Source: a virus. From it: a stretch of DNA of 52,123 bases. A model generated the notes under the pieces. The model ran no database searches. It was not told the DNA's origin and saw nothing but the letters and a program-made list of their open reading frames with translations. The translations under genes and the position numbers were made by a program. The stretch spans positions 1-52,123 of IMG/VR virus record IMGVR_UViG_3300033182_000766; one strand, 5' to 3'. This document shows, one piece after another, positions 35,738 through 42,750 of this stretch (position 1 is its first letter; every line of letters starts with the position of its first letter).

Positions 35738-37003
35738 TTAAAATAACATGCTAAACAGTAATGCTCTGTTTTTAGAAATTAATTCATCATTTACGCTATT
35801 ACTATTTACATAATATAATCCAACTTTACCAGTACCTTGGGTACTTGCATATAATCTTATTCCGTCTAATGGTGCAGCTGGAGTTGTTGCAGGATCGTCA
35901 TCATAAGGAATTGTTGGAATTTCTATAACGTCTTTTATCTTAACGCTACCTGTTCCAGGAGCAGAAAGAATTAAATCTTGATTACTAGCGATTGTGCCAA
36001 TTTCTGAATCTTGTATTTTTACATCATACAATTCAAAACGATTATTATAAAAATTAGCAGTATTAATATTTGAGACATCTATTTTTACACGAGCTTCAAT
36101 ATAGCCAGTTTTGCTTACTATACCGTTTCCTACATATAAACCTGGTGTTCCACCAGTAGTGTCTACTAATACTCTAAAAACAGTAGGACTTATAATTTCT
36201 GTAATTGTAATACCTGTACCGTTTAGATTTTCAATAGTATCACCGCCAGCAGAAATTCCTGCTATCTCAACTGTGTCTGATGTTGTAAATCCGTGTTGAC
36301 CAACAGTTTGTATAACAGTTGTTGCACCTACTGATAGAATAGCATTGATAGTATGGTATTCATCTATCGTTTCAACTTTAGTATCGCCTTCTGAAATGCT
36401 ACTATATGTTAAGTTATTAAATGCATAATCTACATAATCAACTACTGATTTTGCATTTGGAATATGGTCATCATCAATTATAATTTGACCTGTTCCGTCT
36501 GGAACAATAACTCCTGCTGCATAGTTAAATACTTTTTCTTCGTAATCATTTGTGTTAGTAACGCTAATTACTCCATTACCTGTAGTAATGTACAGATTAC
36601 TTGCTCCGTTAAGAACAATACCAGATGTTGCTATAGGAAGTGTTTGCCCATCTGTTCTAGTAGCATAAAAAGTTCCTTGTCCAGAATCACCGCCTAATGT
36701 CCAAGATATTTGTTCATAAAACAACCATTGAGCATTTGATAAGCTGCCGCGATCAATTTCAATTCCAGATTTATATCCAAGTGATGAAGGTAAACCTGCA
36801 CCAGCTGTTCCATCACTTAATACGATAATATTATCGTTAATAGTAACTACAGTTGATTCTACTGTTGTTGTTGTACCTAGAACTTCTAAATCACCAGTAA
36901 TAACAGTAGTACCTATTTCTGGACCAGTGTCAAGAGTAATAGTTCCTCCGTCTTGTACAGAAACTTTGTAATCACTGTTATAAACTTTTACGACTTTAGA
37001 CAT
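35738..37003 (-). CDS. Fibre-like structural protein, 421 aa
   Basis: This 421-aa protein is strand-rich throughout. It opens with a beta-repeat (VVITGDLEVLGTTTTVESTV) like the repeats of the giant fibres and carries one copy of the repeat core (SNQDLILSAPGTGSVKI) near its C-terminus. It also contains the HGFTTSDTVEIAGISAGG domain shared with the 278-aa protein. It lies downstream of a strong intercistronic hairpin (37019-37042). It is probably a virion fibre or connector that is the short relative of the 1739- and 1638-aa proteins. No catalytic motif is seen. Confidence 0.6.
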   Translation of the reverse strand: MSKVVKVYNSDYKVSVQDGGTITLDTGPEIGTTVITGDLEVLGTTTTVESTVVTINDNIIVLSDGTAGAGLPSSLGYKSGIEIDRGSLSNAQWLFYEQISWTLGGDSGQGTFYATRTDGQTLPIATSGIVLNGASNLYITTGNGVISVTNTNDYEEKVFNYAAGVIVPDGTGQIIIDDDHIPNAKSVVDYVDYAFNNLTYSSISEGDTKVETIDEYHTINAILSVGATTVIQTVGQHGFTTSDTVEIAGISAGGDTIENLNGTGITITEIISPTVFRVLVDTTGGTPGLYVGNGIVSKTGYIEARVKIDVSNINTANFYNNRFELYDVKIQDSEIGTIASNQDLILSAPGTGSVKIKDVIEIPTIPYDDDPATTPAAPLDGIRLYASTQGTGKVGLYYVNSNSVNDELISKNRALLFSMLF

Positions 37004-37018
37004 TATGTATCCTTATAC

Positions 37019-37042
37019 AATGGGGGAGTTGCCTCCCCCATT
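37019..37042 (-). other. Strong intercistronic hairpin with GNRA loop
   Basis: AATGGGGGAG (37019-37028) pairs perfectly with CTCCCCCATT (37033-37042). On the minus strand the loop is GCAA, a stable GNRA tetraloop. No T-run follows, so it is not a standard terminator; it sits between the 160-aa and 421-aa genes and probably affects message stability or processing. Confidence 0.7.
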
Positions 37043-37046
37043 AACT

Positions 37047-37529
37047 TTAGATTGCAGTTAAAATTAGTACATTAGCTGATGAATCGTTATCAACATACCA
37101 AGTATATGCGTTACCATTAAAGTCGTACATTTTTCTACCTGATACTTTACGAATATAAACTGCTTCGCTGCCATTTGTACCTATAAATCCACGTAGTACC
37201 ATTGTGCCACGAGCTAGATCAGATGAACCGTCATCATCTGCTAGTTTTAAAACTTCAACACCACTTGCTGCTGAAAAAACTTTAAAACGACGAGCACCTT
37301 TCTGCTGTAAAATGTATAAGTTATTTGCACCATCAGCTTGCACATCCATAACGCTATTTTGCATTCTAGCTTTGTAAACTGGAATGTTATAACCAGTGTG
37401 TTTTACATCAGAGCTGCTTGATGTGTTATAGCCGTGAATATCGCGGCCGTCGCCTGTGTCAGGATAACCTGAGGTGCTTGAAGTAGATCCTAATGGACCA
37501 AAATTTTTCTTTCCTAATGGACGTCCCAT
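37047..37529 (-). CDS. Conserved-type virion protein downstream of gp23, 160 aa
   Basis: This 160-aa protein begins MGRPLGKKNFGPLG, a basic Gly/Pro-rich start that I associate with small marine T4-like virion proteins, then has a strand-rich body (GARRFKVFSAASGVEVLKLA, YDFNGNAYTWYVDNDSSAN). The N-terminal basic tail could bind nucleic acid or acidic capsid surface. It is separated from gp23 by a terminator, a new late promoter and a folded leader, so it is transcribed separately from the capsid block although adjacent to it. A head decoration or head completion role is possible; I cannot assign one. Confidence 0.55.
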   Translation of the reverse strand: MGRPLGKKNFGPLGSTSSTSGYPDTGDGRDIHGYNTSSSSDVKHTGYNIPVYKARMQNSVMDVQADGANNLYILQQKGARRFKVFSAASGVEVLKLADDDGSSDLARGTMVLRGFIGTNGSEAVYIRKVSGRKMYDFNGNAYTWYVDNDSSANVLILTAI

Positions 37530-37545
37530 TTGTTTTCTCCTATTA

Positions 37546-37619
37546 TCAGAAGTCCGATGCGGGTTCTAGCCGCTACGCTGTGGGTACAGCATAAGTCCGC
37601 CTTGCGGCACACTATCTGA
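37546..37619 (-). ncRNA. Cloverleaf-like folded leader upstream of the 160-aa gene
   Basis: These 74 bases are GC-rich in an AT-rich setting and fold as three hairpins inside a closing stem. The closing stem is TCAGA 37546-37550 with TCTGA 37615-37619. The hairpins are GCGG 37559-37562 with CCGC 37570-37573, GCTGT 37577-37581 with ACAGC 37586-37590, and CCGC 37597-37600 with GCGG 37604-37607. The transcription start predicted from the GATAAATA promoter is about 37620, at a G, so the minus-strand message would begin directly with this fold. It is not a tRNA: the loops have the wrong lengths and there is no T-loop on either strand in the right place. Function unknown. Confidence 0.45.
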
Positions 37620-37625
37620 CAATTG

Positions 37626-37633
37626 TATTTATC
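37626..37633 (-). promoter_or_regulatory. T4-type late promoter octamer, GATAAATA
   Basis: On the minus strand this reads GATAAATA, one base from the T4 late consensus TATAAATA. It lies between the gp23 terminator and the folded leader of the 160-aa gene. Counting -13 to -6 for the octamer puts +1 at about 37620. The same variant occurs at 18020-18027 and 46947-46954. Confidence 0.5.
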
Positions 37634-37660
37634 TTTTATTAATGATATGATTCAGTTAAT

Positions 37661-37689
37661 AAAAAAGGGCGACATATGCCGCCCTTTTT
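37661..37689 (-). terminator. Intrinsic terminator of the gp23 transcript
   Basis: GGGCG at 37667-37671 pairs with CGCCC at 37680-37684, with an A-C mismatch and a CATATG centre inside. On the minus strand the hairpin is followed by six T residues, giving a standard factor-independent terminator about 25 bases after the gp23 stop. On the plus strand it is followed by five T residues, so it could also act in the other direction. Confidence 0.8.
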
Positions 37690-37708
37690 ACTACTTGTAA
37701 TATTTCTA

Positions 37709-38884
37709 TTACTTGAAGCTAACACTACTGTTAGTAATAGCAACTTCTGCTAAGTAGTCTGCTGCATTACCTAGAGATGAAGCAGTGTTGGTTAATTCAA
37801 CATAGCCATATCTAGTCATGAAGCTTACTACTGGTTCGAAGGTTGACGGATCTAGTACAACGCCGCTGCTCATCAATGGAATGTATGGGCAGTAGAACGC
37901 TGCTGCGTCTGATTCGCTAGAACCTTTGTAACCAATTAGCACAGGTGCATTATCAGCTGCATATGTGTTAACATATACTTTCATTGCATTATTTAAAGTA
38001 CCAACCATCTTAGTGTTAGTTGGAGCTTCAAAAGTACCTTCAGTGGTACGTGCAAATGCTGAAGTAGTTGCTGACTGAAGAATTGTTAACGCGAATGGCG
38101 AAACAACTGCCCAGTTACCAGCGCCACGACGTGTACGCTGTGCAATTAAGTTAGCTGCTCTGTTGATTTGAACTGCTAATGCAGCGTGTTCGTCACCAAC
38201 AAAAGTAGCAGTACCAGAAACTTGTGACTGGTCATAAGTTTCAACGGTTTGTGCTAGTGAACCTAAGCTACGTAGGATTTCCTGGTCAATTTCAGCAGTA
38301 ATTTCTTGTGCTAGTGCAGCCATAATCTCTGCTTCAACGTCGATGCCATGCTGTGACTGTGCGTCTTGTGCAGCTTCGAAAGTCCAGCGTGCGCTTAACT
38401 TACGAGTTTTAGCTTCAACAGTTTGTTTTAAGATTTGGATGCTCATTCTGTTACCAGCAGCACCTTCTAGTGCAGCAGTAGCAGCAGCAGTATCACTGCC
38501 AGAAACACCTGAATAACCTTCAGCAATCTTGAATGGGCTTAGAGCTTCTTCACCTGCTGTAGTGTTGCCACCTGCGCTACCAGTAAAGGCATCGCTGTAG
38601 CGAACACGTAGAGTGTGGATTTGACCCACTGGACCAGTCATTGGCTGAACACCAACAATTTCGTTAGCGATAACGGTTGGCATTACGCGACGAATAACTG
38701 GTAAAATAACTCTGTTAAGAGTTGCAACATTACCGGCAGAAGTAGCACCTGCGGAAGCTGATTCTGAAAGATACTTACGAGTATTTTCTAGAGTAGTTTC
38801 CATAACAGCCTTCTTAGTGCCTGCTAGGCCTTCAACAAGTGCTGCTTTGGTGTCCTGCCAGCGACTTTCTAATAGTTCTGACAT
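37709..38884 (-). CDS. gp23: Major capsid protein gp23
   Basis: This 391-aa protein is the T4 gp23-type major capsid protein (T4 gp23 is 521 aa, marine homologues are shorter). Recognisable segments are LNRVILPVIRRVMPTVIANE, IVGVQPMTGPVGQIHTLRVR and EIDQEILRSL in the middle, with a C-terminal half ending FVVSFMTRYGYVELTNT-like in the P-domain. A likely gp21 cleavage site, L-S-E, falls at residues 39-41 and would release the N-terminal targeting helix. AAGGAG precedes the ATG. It follows scaffold gp22 and protease gp21 in the canonical order and ends just before an intrinsic terminator. Confidence 0.93.
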   Translation of the reverse strand: MSELLESRWQDTKAALVEGLAGTKKAVMETTLENTRKYLSESASAGATSAGNVATLNRVILPVIRRVMPTVIANEIVGVQPMTGPVGQIHTLRVRYSDAFTGSAGGNTTAGEEALSPFKIAEGYSGVSGSDTAAATAALEGAAGNRMSIQILKQTVEAKTRKLSARWTFEAAQDAQSQHGIDVEAEIMAALAQEITAEIDQEILRSLGSLAQTVETYDQSQVSGTATFVGDEHAALAVQINRAANLIAQRTRRGAGNWAVVSPFALTILQSATTSAFARTTEGTFEAPTNTKMVGTLNNAMKVYVNTYAADNAPVLIGYKGSSESDAAAFYCPYIPLMSSGVVLDPSTFEPVVSFMTRYGYVELTNTASSLGNAADYLAEVAITNSSVSFK

Positions 38885-38899
38885 TTGGTTTCTCCTTAA

Positions 38900-39994
38900 T
38901 TAATTTAAACCTGCAAGACGACGAAGCTCGAATACATTCTCGTCCTTTGCTTTTGTAGTTGTGACACCCTCGTCACGGTTGCCTGTTACTTCTTTGCCTT
39001 CTGTAAGTGTTGCCTTCTGCTTCGCTGGACCCTTGCTGTCAATAACTGACGGTAGGTATTTGTCAAACGCCGAACGTAGTTTGGCTGTTTGTACTGATTC
39101 CAGTAAATCCATCATAATTTCTTTCTGATCCTTGTTTAGAGGAGCAGTAAGTTCTGCGATAGTGTCTTTACGCTGTGCAGATTCAATTAAACGCTTCTTC
39201 TCAGTTTCCTTTGTTTCAGCGATTTGAATTGCTTTCTTCGCAGCGACTTTAGCTTCTGCTAATTGCTTGTCTTTTAATTCAACAACTTTCATTAGCTTGG
39301 CTGTTTCGGACTTCTCATTTAAGTAGCTGTTAGAATATTCATTAGCAAATGCTTCGAATAGTCTACGTCCAAAGTCATTTTGACGTGCCGCTTCAATGTC
39401 TTCTTTAAGTGCAGTGATCTCATTAGTAAGACCCTTGCTAACTGTTTCAGAAACCATTTGAGCTGAACGTTGTACAAAACTCTTTTGAACTTCAGCAAAT
39501 TTTGATTTTGCTTCTTTGATAAGTTTAACTTTAGTTTCTGCTAAGTCTTTCTTATCTTCATAGAACTCTGCTATTTCTTTTGCTAGTGCCTCTACAACAA
39601 ATTCTTCAAGTTTAGCAAACTTAGTTGCCATGCTTTTTTGGTCTTCGTGTAGTTCTGCAACTTCTTTGCTTAACTGGCTAGTTACAAAAGTCTTTAGTAA
39701 GTTAGCATTTTCGCGCATTGCGATTGCATACTTTGCTTTTGCTTCTGCTAGTTGTTTACGGTCATCCGCAAACTCAGCAATTTCTGTTGCTAGACGCTCA
39801 GAAATCATAGTATCAATTGCTTCAACCATTGTTGCTTTATCGTGTTCGTATTTTTGTGCAAATTCTTCACGCAATTCAGCAGTTACAGCTTTTTTGTTTT
39901 CTTTGATCTTAGAATCCCAAGCTTCTTCAATAGAGGCACGGACTTCTTCAGAAACAACGTCGTTTTCAAATAAAGTCTTTAGTGCATCCAACAT
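38900..39994 (-). CDS. gp22: Prohead scaffold core protein gp22
   Basis: This 364-aa, Lys/Glu/Ala-rich, mostly helical coiled-coil protein lies between gp21 and gp23, the position of gp22 in T4. Repeating segments such as ELHEDQKSMATKFAKLEEFV and EFYEDKKDLAETKVKLIKEA show duplicated helical units of about 45 residues. The C-terminus ENVFELRRLAGLN resembles the conserved end of gp22 scaffolds, which contacts the shell. It is longer than T4 gp22 (269 aa). In the family the scaffold is degraded by gp21 after shell assembly. AAGGAGA precedes the start. Confidence 0.85.
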   Translation of the reverse strand: MLDALKTLFENDVVSEEVRASIEEAWDSKIKENKKAVTAELREEFAQKYEHDKATMVEAIDTMISERLATEIAEFADDRKQLAEAKAKYAIAMRENANLLKTFVTSQLSKEVAELHEDQKSMATKFAKLEEFVVEALAKEIAEFYEDKKDLAETKVKLIKEAKSKFAEVQKSFVQRSAQMVSETVSKGLTNEITALKEDIEAARQNDFGRRLFEAFANEYSNSYLNEKSETAKLMKVVELKDKQLAEAKVAAKKAIQIAETKETEKKRLIESAQRKDTIAELTAPLNKDQKEIMMDLLESVQTAKLRSAFDKYLPSVIDSKGPAKQKATLTEGKEVTGNRDEGVTTTKAKDENVFELRRLAGLN

Positions 39995-40007
39995 ATTAAT
40001 CTCCTTA

Positions 40008-40631
40008 TTATTGGAGTCGATTGATTATGTTAATCAACGATTCTTTTAGGTATTTTTGTGCCTTAGGGTCTTCTTTAGTTGCCTGTGCTATTTCATAAGC
40101 CTTATAACCTCCACGAGCATTCATTAAATGCTCATAGATTGGTGTTGGGTAAGCGCCTGGTGCGCTTGGTTGAGCAACTACATCGACGGTAATGATTTCA
40201 AAATCGCTTACTTCGCCGCTGCCGTCCTCTTTAACATTGCCAGAGCCCCTAGAGGACACTCCTAGTTTAACACCTGCTTCAAGCATTGTTTTAACTAGTT
40301 GTCCCATAGGGGTTGGTAATATTTTCAACTTGCCATATCCATTTGGGCCATCCATCCACATTTCGTTGATCATATGGCTTACTCTGTCTAAGTTAATGTT
40401 TAGTCCGTCTGGATGATCAACTTCGCCGAGAACACTATATCCTCCTGCTATCTGATCGTTGAGAGTTTTGACAGCCCTACCAATTTCATTTACAGGATAT
40501 ACACGTTGGTTAGCGTTACGAACGCCGCCTTGTATGCAGATGCCTTTCATGTAAAGGTCTTTGCCTTCATTAGTAGATTCAACGACTATATTAGCCTGGT
40601 CGAACGTCAAATGCTCTCGTAAGTTTTTCAT
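40008..40631 (-). CDS. gp21: Prohead core protease gp21
   Basis: This 207-aa protein matches the phage prohead serine protease family (gp21 type). The His is in GEVDHPDG, the Ser in GVKLGVSSRGSG, and an acidic cluster in DFEIITVDVVAQPSAPG supplies the third catalytic group. NANQRVYP near the N-terminus is also characteristic. It is packed immediately next to gp22 and the gp67-like gene. Its role is to cleave the scaffold, core proteins and gp23 after (I/L)-x-E sites during head maturation. Confidence 0.93.
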   Translation of the reverse strand: MKNLREHLTFDQANIVVESTNEGKDLYMKGICIQGGVRNANQRVYPVNEIGRAVKTLNDQIAGGYSVLGEVDHPDGLNINLDRVSHMINEMWMDGPNGYGKLKILPTPMGQLVKTMLEAGVKLGVSSRGSGNVKEDGSGEVSDFEIITVDVVAQPSAPGAYPTPIYEHLMNARGGYKAYEIAQATKEDPKAQKYLKESLINIINRLQ

Positions 40632-40641
40632 TCAAACTTCC

Positions 40642-41613
40642 TTACTTTGCACGACTTTTTACGCCGTTCAATGGGCTTCCTGCGCCCTTATCTGCAGATT
40701 CTGGTTTGCCTTTCTTTTCAGCACCGTGACCTGCTGGCTGGTTTTTCAAGCTCTTGCTTGCTTTGCCGCCTGGTACATTAACATTACCAGCATTATCTTC
40801 TTTAGCATTTTGTCCATTTAATGCTGATCCTTTTATTTTTGAACCTGCGCCTGCTACTGGATCATTTGCTGTATTGCCTTTTGCAATGTTTGCTGTTGTA
40901 CCACCCATGTCGTTTTTACCAGCTACTGGAGACTTAGTGTTTACACCGTTGTCGCCCATTTTAGCAGTAACTTTTTCGACATATTCTCTCATTTGCTCAG
41001 CTGCTGACTTAGTACCTTCTTCTACATCGTCGTCATCTGATTCTTCAACTTCTTCGTCGTCTGATTCAAAAGCAAAGTCTTCTTCAGTTTCTTCTTCGCC
41101 TTCTTCTTCGTCGCCCATGTCCATGTCGCCTTCTTCTTCGTCGCCCATGTCATGCTCTTCACCTTCTTCACCAGCCATCATTTTTTCAAATTCAGCTTTT
41201 AGTTCGTCTAGTGCATCTTCTAGGTCAACTACACGGTCTTCTAAACCTTCGTCTTCGTCGCCCATGTCCATTTCATCGTCGTCGCCTTCTAGATCGCCTA
41301 GCATGTCGTCGGTTTCGTCACCGCCCATGTCCATGTCCATTTCGTCGTCAGCTTCAACTTCAAATTCATCTAGATTAAAATCTTCATCTAGCTCGTCGTC
41401 ATCTGATTCTTCAACTTCTTCGTCGTCTGATTCGTCTACTTCTTCATCAGTAGTTTCGTCAACTTCTTCGTCGTCTGCTTCTTCAGCTAGAATGTTTTCG
41501 TAAATTTCACGTGATCTTTCTACCACGATTTCATGAAATAGCTCTTCTGCGCCTACTTTATCTTCATTGATAAGACGCTCAAGCATTTCTTCAAACTTAT
41601 TGCGATCCGCCAT
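40642..41613 (-). CDS. gp67: gp67-like acidic prohead core protein, enlarged
   Basis: The N-terminal 45 residues (FEEMLERLINEDKVGAEELF then an amphipathic helix ending NILAEE) resemble the N-terminus of T4 gp67, which is followed there by a short acidic tail. Here the protein is 323 aa: an extremely Asp/Glu-rich stretch runs from about 45 to 205 with repeats such as DEEVEESDDDE and MDMGDEEEGE, then a Lys/Gly/Asn-rich C-terminal third (about 210-323). T4 gp67 is only 80 aa. Position between gp20 and gp21 also fits gp67. In T4 it is a prohead core component cleaved by gp21. AGGAG and TATAAATA lie upstream. The assignment rests on N-terminal similarity and synteny. Confidence 0.65.
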   Translation of the reverse strand: MADRNKFEEMLERLINEDKVGAEELFHEIVVERSREIYENILAEEADDEEVDETTDEEVDESDDEEVEESDDDELDEDFNLDEFEVEADDEMDMDMGGDETDDMLGDLEGDDDEMDMGDEDEGLEDRVVDLEDALDELKAEFEKMMAGEEGEEHDMGDEEEGDMDMGDEEEGEEETEEDFAFESDDEEVEESDDDDVEEGTKSAAEQMREYVEKVTAKMGDNGVNTKSPVAGKNDMGGTTANIAKGNTANDPVAGAGSKIKGSALNGQNAKEDNAGNVNVPGGKASKSLKNQPAGHGAEKKGKPESADKGAGSPLNGVKSRAK

Positions 41614-41683
41614 TTTTATTCTCCTATAAATGTTTTTTATATAATTTGTTTTTACCTATGGTAAGGCTGTCATTATTATTTAC

Positions 41684-41691
41684 TATTTATA
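41684..41691 (-). promoter_or_regulatory. T4-type late promoter, TATAAATA
   Basis: An exact late octamer on the minus strand, 71 bases before the gp67-like start. Predicted +1 is about 41678, giving a leader of about 65 bases. It would drive gp67-like, gp21, gp22 and gp23 up to the 37661-37689 terminator. Confidence 0.65.
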
Positions 41692-41739
41692 CAGAAAAGT
41701 GCGTAGATATAGGCTCAAAACGGCCCATTTTGACTAGAT

Positions 41740-42489
41740 TTAAGAAAAATTGAACATTTTCTTTAAATCATCAACATAGATATGCTTTAAATTACTAAAT
41801 TTATTTAGTTCTTCAGGTATATAATTATCAGGTAATATTACCCTGTAAAAGTTAATATGTGAATTTTCTTTAATAACATTCACTGTTTGTCTTAACCAAT
41901 TTCCAAAAAATGTAGCGCCTTCTGTTGACTTTTTATAATTTCTTGTGTCTGCATATACATTGTTTAATAATTTTCCATCATTAAGACCTTTGTAGTCAAA
42001 TCCTAAAATAAAAATTCTTTCATATTGATGCTGACTTGCTAACCATAATGCTGTAGGACCAGAACTCCAACCTTTTGATGGTTGAAAAAAATTTATATTT
42101 TTCATAGCATGGTATGATTTATTAGGATTAGTCCACACTTCGTGACTATGTTGATACCCTGCTTTGTTAATCTCAAGAATCATTTTAACGTCAACAGCTA
42201 TTAAAAAGTCTGGATCAAATTCTCTATATAATGCATTACAACCGTATATTTTACCGTAAGGTTTTAATTCGTTTGGATCTATGCCTTTACGGCTTGTACC
42301 GTTTCCTAATACAAATGCAGTTTTAGAATCAAAATTTCTTAGTACAGGTTTACGAGGTTGAACTCGTTGTTGTGGTTCTGGAAGTTTAATTTCTTCTTGA
42401 AGTTTTTTAATTGCTTTAGATTGACGACGCTCTTCTTTGATTTTGCGCCATTCTTCTTTTGAATATTGTGATTTATCTATTTTCGCCAT
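41740..42489 (-). CDS. Glycosyltransferase-like or DUF115-like protein in the capsid block
   Basis: This 249-aa protein has a basic N-terminal helix (KEEWRKIKEERRQSKAIKKL), then a Rossmann-like core: TAFVLGNGTSRKGIDP resembles the GNGPS motif of DUF115 or sialyltransferase-like enzymes, followed by KIYGCNALYREFDPDFLIAV and a second strand YERIFILGFDYKG. These features suggest a nucleotide-sugar-binding protein, perhaps one that glycosylates a virion component or host surface. It is not a standard member of the T4 capsid block and looks inserted between gp20 and gp67. Its ATG overlaps the stop of the 82-aa gene (TAATG). The family call is tentative. Confidence 0.45.
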   Translation of the reverse strand: MAKIDKSQYSKEEWRKIKEERRQSKAIKKLQEEIKLPEPQQRVQPRKPVLRNFDSKTAFVLGNGTSRKGIDPNELKPYGKIYGCNALYREFDPDFLIAVDVKMILEINKAGYQHSHEVWTNPNKSYHAMKNINFFQPSKGWSSGPTALWLASQHQYERIFILGFDYKGLNDGKLLNNVYADTRNYKKSTEGATFFGNWLRQTVNVIKENSHINFYRVILPDNYIPEELNKFSNLKHIYVDDLKKMFNFS

Positions 42490-42737
42490 TACATCGCACC
42501 CGCTTCAGCCTGAGCTGCAATTCCATACATTTGTCTAATGAAATCAAGTTCTTTAGACTTTTCTTCTGTATGTAGTTCAGCGGCTTTGCGAGCACGATTA
42601 ATTTGACGTAGTGTTAAACGAGTCTTACGTGTGTCGTCGAGATCAACGATAGAGTCGTCGTAGGTTGGATCATACCTATCATCTTCTGTAGGTAGCAGAG
42701 TTTCTTTATCATAATAAAAGAATTCACGTAATAACAT
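42489..42737 (-). CDS. Small protein after gp20, 82 aa, unknown
   Basis: This 82-aa protein begins MLLREFFYYDKETLLPTEDD and continues into a basic helix (TRKTRLTLRQINRARKAAEL) and a terminal helix. It occupies the slot directly downstream of gp20 where T4 has core genes 67 and 68, so it may be a gp68-like core component, but I see no firm similarity. Its start codon has no ribosome site: the six bases between it and the upstream TATAAATA leave room only for a leaderless message. The gene ends with a TAATG overlap to the glycosyltransferase-like gene. Confidence 0.6.
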   Translation of the reverse strand: MLLREFFYYDKETLLPTEDDRYDPTYDDSIVDLDDTRKTRLTLRQINRARKAAELHTEEKSKELDFIRQMYGIAAQAEAGAM

Positions 42738-42742
42738 AATAG

Positions 42743-42750
42743 TATTTATA
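42743..42750 (-). promoter_or_regulatory. T4-type late promoter overlapping the gp20 stop codon
   Basis: Minus-strand TATAAATA is formed by the last Ile codon, the TAA stop and the next base triplet of gp20. Predicted +1 falls on the A of the ATG of the next gene (42737), so a transcript from here would be leaderless for that gene. Confidence 0.55.

Noticed and set aside
37546-37619. tRNA gene
   Set aside because: The cloverleaf outline is tempting, but the anticodon-like loop has four or eight bases, no T-loop consensus is in the right place on the transcribed strand, and the closing stem is only five or six pairs.
40754-41503. Serine-rich plus-strand gene of 249 aa
   Set aside because: It is the shadow of the Asp/Glu-rich gp67-like gene on the other strand, and has no ribosome site.
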